This document shows, one piece after another, positions 4,993 to 9,875 of a DNA stretch of 9,875 nucleotides; positions within the stretch are counted from its first letter, which is position 1; the number at the start of each line of letters is the position of its first letter. The notes below the pieces were generated by a model. The model ran no database searches. It was not told the origin of the DNA and saw only the letters and a list, made by a program, of their open reading frames with translations. Source of the stretch: an uncultured bacterium (GTDB lineage: Bacteria > Cyanobacteriota > Vampirovibrionia > Gastranaerophilales > Gastranaerophilaceae); NCBI GenBank assembly GCA_947169755.1, contig CAMVQX010000053.1, positions 1-9,875 on the forward strand, written 5' to 3'. The position numbers and the translations under genes are program-made.

Positions 4993-7801
4993 ATATTGCT
5001 TGTGCACAATCTTCGCAAATGCCATCGGAATTTAGTTTTCTGAACTTCCAGCAGCGTTCGCATTTTTCCCCTTCAGCTTTGCATACCCAAACTGTAAAAT
5101 CGTCTTCCTTATATTCGTTTAAAAAGTCAATCGGTTTTTCGCTTGTTACATAAGCTTGGGAAGTGATAAATATGTTGCAAAGTTCATCTTCATTTGATTT
5201 CAAAACTTCGTTGTTTTCAGTATTCAAATAAACTGCAACTTCAAGAGAACTCCCGACTTGTTTTTCAGCTCTTAGAGGTTCAATAGCACGAGTTACAATT
5301 TCTCTTGCTTTTAGGATTTGTGAAAAATCTTCTTCAAGTTTTTCATTATCCCATTCGGATTTTGCTTTAACCCAATCTGAAAGTAAAATACTTTCCAAAC
5401 CGCCTTTTTGACAATCCGGCACACTAAACCAAATATCTTCAGCTTGGTGAGGCATTACAGGAACAAGCATTCTTACCAAAGCCTGTAATATCTCATACAA
5501 TACTGTTTGACAAGCTCTGCGTGAAAGTGATTTTTTGCCTGCTGTGTACAATCTGTCTTTTACAATATCAAGATAGAATGAGCTCAAATCTACTGCCGCA
5601 AAGTTTTGTAACTGTTGGAAGTATTTATAAAACTCATAATTTTCAAATGCTTCCGTTACATTAACGATAAGTTTGTTCAATTTGTGTAATGCAAATTTAT
5701 CAATTGCTTTCAAATCTTTATATTCAACATAATCAACTGCCGGATCAAAATCAAACAAGTTGCCAAGTAAAAATCTTGAAGTGTTTCTTGTTTTCTTAAA
5801 AATTTCAGCAAGCTGTTTAATTATGTTGTCGCCGATTTTGGTATCGTTTCTGTAATCTACAGATGCTGCCCATAATCTCAAAATATCCGCACCGTAGTTT
5901 TTAATAATATCATCTGGTCTGATGTAATTACCCAATGATTTTGACATTTTTCTGCCATCTTCACCGAATACAAATCCGTGAGTCAAAACTTGTTTGTATG
6001 GTGCTATTCCTTGTGTTGCAACAGATGTCAATAATGAAGATTGGAACCAGCCTCTGTGTTGGTCTGAACCTTCCAAATACATATCAACAGGAGTTGTACC
6101 AAGTTCATCTGAGCGTTTATTTACAACTGCACGCCATGTGATTCCGGAATCAAACCAAACGTCCATTATGTCGTTTTCTTTTTTGAAATGAGTTTTTCCG
6201 CATTTAGGACATTTAAATCCTTGAGGCATAAGCTCTTCAACTGTGTGGTTTACCCAAGCATCAGAACCTTCTTTTTCAAAAATTTGAGCAATATGGTTGA
6301 TTGTTTCGTCGGTTACAATAACTTCCCCACAATCTTCACAGTAGAACACGGGGATAGGTACACCCCAAGCACGCTGTCTTGAAATACACCAATCAGTACG
6401 TCCTGCAACCATGTTAGAAATTCTTGCTTCGCCGCCTGCAGGTATCCATTTTACTTTTTTAATTTCTTCTAAAGCTTTATCTCTGAATTTGTCTACTTTT
6501 ACAAACCATTGAGGTGTTGCTCTGTATATAACAGGGTTTTTACATCTCCAGCAATGAGGGTAACTATGGCTGATTTCCTGACGTTTTACAAGAGCTTTTG
6601 TATTTTCTAACATATCAATTACCATTGAATTTCCTTTGTAATAAGGAACTCCAACAAGCTCCGGAATCAAGCATTCTTCTTTCCAACAGCCTTTGCTATC
6701 CAGTGGCGAAAATACATCAATGCCATATTTACAGCCTACTTCCCAGTCTTCAAGACCGTGTCCGGGAGCTGTGTGTACCAAACCTGTACCTGCATCAAGT
6801 GTAACGTGTTCGCCTAAAATTATTTTTGATTTTCTGCTAACTAATGGGTGGTGAACTTCCATCAATTCAAAATCTTGACCGATTGCTGTTCCGACAACTT
6901 TGATATCTTCTTTTTGCCAATCGGCATCAGCCAAAAATCTATCCAGCAAGTCAGTTGCAACAACATAAATATCGCCTTGATATTCAAACAATGTATATTC
7001 AAATTTCGGATTCATTGAAATCGCAACATTTGAAGGAATTGTCCAAGGAGTTGTTGTCCAGATGATTGCGTATATATCTTTTTTACTGTCATTAGATTTG
7101 ATAATTTCATAAATTTTCTTTGTGCTTTCATCATCAAATTTGAATCTTACATAAATTGAATCAGATGTAATATCAGCGTACTCAACTTCAGCTTCTGCAA
7201 GAGCAGTTTCGCAAGAAGCGCACCAATATACAGGTTTTTGACCTTTTTCAATGTATCCTTTTTTATACATTTCACCAAAAACTCTTACCTGCTCTGCTTC
7301 AAAATCAGGTCTGATTGTTAAATACGGATTTTCCCAGTTACCTAAAACGCCAAGACGTTTAAATGCTGCTTCTTGTCCTAAAAGACTTTTATGAGCATAT
7401 TCACGGCATTTTTGTCTCAATTCAAAGGGTGTTAAGGCACTTCTGCCGCCTTTGATATTTTTTACAACTGCATTTTCAATAGGCAAACCATGAGCATCGT
7501 AACCCGGAACATAAGGAGTATAATATCCTGACTGAGCTTTATACTTCAAAAGAATATCTTTAAGAATTTTATTTAAAGCTGTACCAACGTGGATTTTTTC
7601 AGAACTTAAGTACGGAGGACCGTCGTGAAGAATGAATTTATTTGCTTTATCACGTTGTCCGATAATTTTTTCATAAATTTTGTTTTCTTCCCAAAATTTT
7701 TGAATTTCAAGTTCTCTAACCGTAGCGTTAGCACGCATAGCAAGAGTGGTTTGCGGTAAATTTAATGTTTCTTTGTACTCTTTTTTTGTGTCATTGCTCA
7801 T
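4991..7801 (-). CDS. ileS: Isoleucyl-tRNA synthetase (class 1 bacterial type)
   Basis: Charges tRNA-Ile with isoleucine in the cytoplasm and edits mischarged valine. The Rossmann domain begins with DGPPYLSSEKIHVGT; the HIGH signature appears as HVGT from H71, a tolerated variant. The CP1 editing region carries the expected TTTPWTIPSN and DAGTGLVHTAPGHG segments. WCISRQRAWGVPIP, a central CxxC...CxxC pair (YCEDCGE, FKCPKCGK) and an intact KMSKSLGN (K618 to S622) follow. The anticodon-binding helical domain ends in a C-terminal zinc site, C914-x2-C917 and C929-x2-C932. The 936-residue length and KMSKS followed by LGN fit the ordinary mupirocin-sensitive type rather than the resistant eukaryote-like type. 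The start is supported by GAGGA in front of the ATG. Its first 11 bases overlap the end of the symporter gene. No T-box leader is possible because the upstream gene reaches into it. Confidence 0.98.
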   Translation of the reverse strand: MSNDTKKEYKETLNLPQTTLAMRANATVRELEIQKFWEENKIYEKIIGQRDKANKFILHDGPPYLSSEKIHVGTALNKILKDILLKYKAQSGYYTPYVPGYDAHGLPIENAVVKNIKGGRSALTPFELRQKCREYAHKSLLGQEAAFKRLGVLGNWENPYLTIRPDFEAEQVRVFGEMYKKGYIEKGQKPVYWCASCETALAEAEVEYADITSDSIYVRFKFDDESTKKIYEIIKSNDSKKDIYAIIWTTTPWTIPSNVAISMNPKFEYTLFEYQGDIYVVATDLLDRFLADADWQKEDIKVVGTAIGQDFELMEVHHPLVSRKSKIILGEHVTLDAGTGLVHTAPGHGLEDWEVGCKYGIDVFSPLDSKGCWKEECLIPELVGVPYYKGNSMVIDMLENTKALVKRQEISHSYPHCWRCKNPVIYRATPQWFVKVDKFRDKALEEIKKVKWIPAGGEARISNMVAGRTDWCISRQRAWGVPIPVFYCEDCGEVIVTDETINHIAQIFEKEGSDAWVNHTVEELMPQGFKCPKCGKTHFKKENDIMDVWFDSGITWRAVVNKRSDELGTTPVDMYLEGSDQHRGWFQSSLLTSVATQGIAPYKQVLTHGFVFGEDGRKMSKSLGNYIRPDDIIKNYGADILRLWAASVDYRNDTKIGDNIIKQLAEIFKKTRNTSRFLLGNLFDFDPAVDYVEYKDLKAIDKFALHKLNKLIVNVTEAFENYEFYKYFQQLQNFAAVDLSSFYLDIVKDRLYTAGKKSLSRRACQTVLYEILQALVRMLVPVMPHQAEDIWFSVPDCQKGGLESILLSDWVKAKSEWDNEKLEEDFSQILKAREIVTRAIEPLRAEKQVGSSLEVAVYLNTENNEVLKSNEDELCNIFITSQAYVTSEKPIDFLNEYKEDDFTVWVCKAEGEKCERCWKFRKLNSDGICEDCAQAI

Positions 7802-9098
7802 CTTTATTTCCTCTTAATTTGTTTTTTATATCGGATGTCAAGCTTTCTTCTTTTGAAAGTTTGACAAATTCGTTCATCTTATCATAATCAAATGCTTTTT
7901 CCCAACGTGCTACAACAACGGTTGCAACACAGTTGCCAATCAGATTTACTGTAGTTCTGCCCATATCAAGTATTTGATCAATACCCAAAAGGATTGCAAC
8001 ACCCAAAATAGGAATATTAAAACTTGCTAAAGTCCCTGCTAAAACGATTAAAGAAACTCTTGGCACACCTGCAATACCTTTACTCGTGAGCATAAGCGCA
8101 AGCATTATAACAATTTGCTGATTTATATCAAGATTTATACCTACGATTTGTGATGAAAATATTACTGCCATTGCAAGATATAATGTGCTTCCGTCTAAAT
8201 TGAATGTATACCCTGTTGGCATAACAAATCCTACAATATTTTTAGGAACTCCAAAACGTTCCATAATGTCCATTGCTTTTGGGAAAGCAGCTTCCGAACT
8301 TGCTGTGGTAAATGCGAGAATCGCCGGTTCTTGTAATGCACGGATTAAATTTCTAAAAGATATTTTGACTAATTTACACGCTATAACAAGCACCAGTATA
8401 ACAAATACTGCCAATGCCGTATATAAAGCACCAATTATTTTAAAATAACTTTTTAAAACAGAGAGTCCGTTTGCTCCTACAGTCGATGCAATTGCGCCAA
8501 AAATACCTACAGGAGCAAAATACATTACGTATTCCGTAAATTTAAACATTATTTGAGATACTGAATTCAAAACATCAATTACCGGCTTTGATTTTTCGCC
8601 AACTGCAATCATAGCCAAAGCAAAGAATATTGAAAATACTACTATTTGCAACAGATTTCCCTGTGCCATTGCATCTATAATGCTTGTCGGGAAAATTGTC
8701 GTAACCATTTCGCTTACGGAGGTATGTGCCTGAGCTGCTGCCATCAAGCCCGCTTCTTGCATATGTATGGCATGCAGAGTTTTACCGGTTACAAAACCTA
8801 TACCCGGTTTAAAGATATTTGCCATTGTCAAACCTATAATAAGTGCGAGAGTTGTGACAATTTCAAAATAGACAATTGTTTTAAGTCCTATTTTGCCAAG
8901 GCGGTTTGCACTGCCGTGACCTGCAATACCGATAACTAAAGTTGCAAATAACAGAGGTGCGATAATCATTTTTACCATTCTTAAAAATATAACAGCCAAA
9001 GGCTTCATCTTGACCGCAAAATCCGGGGCAAAATGACCTGCAATAACACCCAAAATAAGTGCTATAAATATTAGGGCTGTAAGTTTTGAATGTTTCAA
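7791..9098 (-). CDS. Dicarboxylate/amino acid:cation symporter (DAACS; GltP/DctA-like)
   Basis: A 435-residue inner-membrane transporter of the glutamate/C4-dicarboxylate symporter family, predicted to have eight helices plus re-entrant hairpins HP1 and HP2. Visible signatures are TTASSEAAFPKAM (HP1), MPTGYTFNLDGSTLY with D302 (TM7), TSKGIAGVP (HP2) and DMGRTTVNLIGN (TM8; D378, R381, N385, N389). From family knowledge, R381 matches the TM8 arginine that binds the side-chain carboxylate of acidic substrates. The Asn at 389, where Na+-coupled archaeal GltPh has a sodium-binding Asp, resembles proton-coupled GltP and DctA. I infer H+-driven uptake of glutamate/aspartate or C4-dicarboxylates; which one is open. 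The start codon is TTG at 9096-9098, with GAGGT seven bases upstream. The 3' end overlaps ileS by 11 bp (7791-7801), implying coupled translation. A palindrome-rich promoter region lies upstream. Confidence 0.93.
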   Translation of the reverse strand: MKHSKLTALIFIALILGVIAGHFAPDFAVKMKPLAVIFLRMVKMIIAPLLFATLVIGIAGHGSANRLGKIGLKTIVYFEIVTTLALIIGLTMANIFKPGIGFVTGKTLHAIHMQEAGLMAAAQAHTSVSEMVTTIFPTSIIDAMAQGNLLQIVVFSIFFALAMIAVGEKSKPVIDVLNSVSQIMFKFTEYVMYFAPVGIFGAIASTVGANGLSVLKSYFKIIGALYTALAVFVILVLVIACKLVKISFRNLIRALQEPAILAFTTASSEAAFPKAMDIMERFGVPKNIVGFVMPTGYTFNLDGSTLYLAMAVIFSSQIVGINLDINQQIVIMLALMLTSKGIAGVPRVSLIVLAGTLASFNIPILGVAILLGIDQILDMGRTTVNLIGNCVATVVVARWEKAFDYDKMNEFVKLSKEESLTSDIKNKLRGNKDEQ

Positions 9099-9116
9099 AT
9101 TGCTAACCTCAAATAT

Positions 9117-9144
9117 ATAATATTACAAACATGTTTAAAGTAAA
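9117..9144 (-). promoter_or_regulatory. Candidate promoter of the symporter-ileS operon
   Basis: On the minus strand TTTACT (9144-9139) and TATTAT (9122-9117) are separated by 16 bp. The start site would fall near 9110, leaving a very short leader that overlaps the ribosome site GAGGT. A perfect palindrome AAACATGTTT (9127-9136) lies in the spacer and a longer one lies just upstream. Confidence 0.45.
9127..9136. promoter_or_regulatory. 10-bp palindrome in the symporter promoter spacer
   Basis: AAACATGTTT is exactly self-complementary and lies between the candidate -35 and -10. A protein bound there would block RNA polymerase. It shares AAACAT with the inverted repeat at 3434-3462, which is weak evidence for a shared regulator in AT-rich DNA. 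Confidence 0.35.
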
Positions 9145-9146
9145 AC

Positions 9147-9169
9147 GCAACAAAATTATATTTTGTTGC
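9147..9169. promoter_or_regulatory. 23-bp perfect inverted repeat upstream of the symporter gene
   Basis: GCAACAAAAT (9147-9156) and ATTTTGTTGC (9160-9169) are exact reverse complements around the spacer TAT. The element is two bases upstream of the candidate -35 box on the minus strand and about 100 bp before the repeat-protein frame on the plus strand. Placing favours an operator (activator or repressor, possibly acting on both divergent genes); with no gene ending nearby, a terminator role is unlikely. Confidence 0.5.
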
Positions 9170-9269
9170 ATAAAATTTTATTTTTTACAGATTTAAAAAA
9201 CAAAAAAATAAAATATCAAAAAATTTTTTTATTTACTTTTATAACCAAACAGAAAAAGAGAATTATAAA

Positions 9270-9875
9270 ATTATATATCCAGTTTCAATTAGATACGGAA
9301 CTCCAATATATAAAAACCGGCAAGAAAAATGCCGGATAAGCTGCGATGCAACCAAGTCATATTCTGTTCCTAAAGCTTATCACTTTAATATAAGTTTTGA
9401 AGCTACAAATACAGCTATTTTTGAACAAATGACAAAGACGAAAGATATTACGAAATTAAAAAAATTATTTGGGCAGCTGACACAAAAAGCACAATCTAAT
9501 GTTAATAGCCTTGTGCAAAAATTTAAGGAACATCTAACTTTTGAAGAATATTTACAAGCTTGTGTTGAACAGCCACAATTATTTTCTCGGTCCCCTGAAA
9601 CTATTGAAAAGAACGTTTTAGAACTCGTGAAGAAATTTGAAAAAGAGGGGTTAACTACTGAGCAATATTTACAAGCTTGTGTTAAACAGCCATCATTATT
9701 TTGTCAGTCCCCTGAAACTATTGAAAAGAACGTTTTAGAACTCGTGAAGAAATTTGAAAAAGAGGGGTTAACTACTGAGCAATATTTACAAGCTTGTGTT
9801 GAAAAGCCACAATTATTTTATCAGTCCCCTGAAACTATTGAAAAGAACGTTTTAGAACTCGTGAAGAAATTTGAA
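9270..9875 (+). CDS. Tandem 39-residue helical-repeat protein, N-terminal part (truncated by window edge)
   Basis: The frame is open from 9174 to the window edge. I do not recognise a named family. After a short N-terminal segment (about residues 1-80, including SIRYGTPIYKN and AYHFNISFEATNT) come a degenerate half repeat (KAQSNVNSLVQKFKEH, 9486-9533) and three units of 39 residues at 9534, 9651 and 9768, the last lacking its final three codons. Each unit has a first helix LTxEQYLQACV, a turn with Pro14 and LF at 16-17, a variable position 18, and a second helix SPETIEKNVLELVKKF. No Cys/His metal pattern, membrane segment or signal peptide is seen, so it is probably a soluble alpha-solenoid. 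The Pro and LF-x-x-S pattern resembles mTERF motifs; LTxEQ recalls TALE repeats. Both resemblances are weak. The start is uncertain: ATT 9270 or ATA 9273 lie behind AAAGAG (9255-9260), while the first ATG is 9429, close to the repeats and with no ribosome site. Confidence 0.75.
   Translation, partial: MIYPVSIRYGTPIYKNRQEKCRISCDATKSYSVPKAYHFNISFEATNTAIFEQMTKTKDITKLKKLFGQLTQKAQSNVNSLVQKFKEHLTFEEYLQACVEQPQLFSRSPETIEKNVLELVKKFEKEGLTTEQYLQACVKQPSLFCQSPETIEKNVLELVKKFEKEGLTTEQYLQACVEKPQLFYQSPETIEKNVLELVKKFE
9317..9335 (+). other. Perfect hairpin near the 5' end of the repeat-protein frame
   Basis: CCGGCA (9317-9322) pairs with TGCCGG (9330-9335) around the 7-base loop AGAAAAA. It is the most GC-rich spot in this region. 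GATAAGC (9335-9341) and GCTTATC (9375-9381), and GGAAC (9297-9301) and GTTCC (9366-9370), could add further stems. This may be a structured leader if translation starts at ATG 9429, or simply coding sequence if the start is near 9270. Confidence 0.35.
9534..9875 (+). repeat. Tandem 117-bp direct repeat (coding, three units seen)
   Basis: Units begin at 9534, 9651 and 9768 with a period of exactly 117 bp; the third is cut at 108 bp by the window edge, so the array continues. Codons 20-36 (51 bp) are identical in all three. Units 2 and 3 differ at five bases over 108 bp, all in codons 12, 13, 15 and 18. The exact multiple of three keeps the frame, so unit number can change by recombination without breaking the protein. 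Confidence 0.95.

Noticed and set aside
7791..7830. T-box or other leader in front of ileS
   Set aside because: The upstream gene overlaps the ileS start, leaving no untranslated leader.
8185..8939. Plus-strand ORFs of 87 and 97 residues inside the symporter gene
   Set aside because: Both are antisense to conserved DAACS helices; Cys-rich composition of the second reflects reverse-strand Ala/Thr/Ile codons, not a metal site.
9317..9381. SAM-type riboswitch (GATGCAACC looks a little like part of the SAM-I core)
   Set aside because: The order of the core elements and the GGAGGGACTGGCCC-type segment are missing, so the likeness is superficial.
9534..9875. CRISPR array
   Set aside because: The period is 117 bp with no short repeats and unique spacers; the units are translated in frame as near-identical helices.
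1..9875. tRNA, rRNA genes or insertion sequences
   Set aside because: No cloverleaf, rRNA segment, transposase or terminal inverted repeats with target duplication could be found by reading both strands.

Overview
The window is AT-rich, gene-dense DNA from a Gram-negative (diderm) bacterium. Evidence for this is a TolC-type outer-membrane efflux protein with a signal peptide, a MutL of the endonuclease type, a class 1 bacterial IleRS with a C-terminal zinc site, and good GGAGG-type ribosome sites. The gene content and style fit a gut-associated lineage such as Gastranaerophilales (Vampirovibrionia, formerly Melainabacteria) or an AT-rich alphaproteobacterium. This placement is an impression from the proteins; no rRNA gene or phylogeny supports it.

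Layout. Bases 1-515 (minus) hold the N-terminal part of a TolC-family protein that runs off the left edge. Bases 582-3387 (minus) hold a tight two-gene unit: a PiT-like membrane protein followed one base later by mutL. A promoter and operator-like stretch (about 3388-3504) separates this unit from a plus-strand orphan DNA methyltransferase, which is followed by a 161-residue protein of unknown function. That block meets the minus-strand gltP/dctA-like to ileS operon (4991-9098) at a 13-bp hairpin that can terminate transcription from both sides. The symporter gene starts with TTG and overlaps ileS by 11 bp.

The right end (from about 9270) is the most unusual part. A plus-strand reading frame, cut by the window edge, encodes at least three near-identical 39-residue helical repeats in a 117-bp tandem array. 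Repeat differences are confined to a few codons, mainly 12-19, and inside the repeat core every base difference changes the amino acid. The second half of each repeat is identical at the DNA level. This resembles modular recognition proteins (TALE-like, mTERF-like, PPR-like) in pattern, but the function is unknown. The frame has no ATG until just before the repeats, although an apparently protein-like N-terminal segment precedes that ATG behind a possible ribosome site.

Functionally the window mixes housekeeping (mismatch repair, Ile-tRNA charging) with transport (efflux, anion and dicarboxylate or amino-acid uptake) and two accessory-looking items (the solitary methyltransferase and the repeat protein). 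Nothing in the sequence proves that the accessory genes work together.
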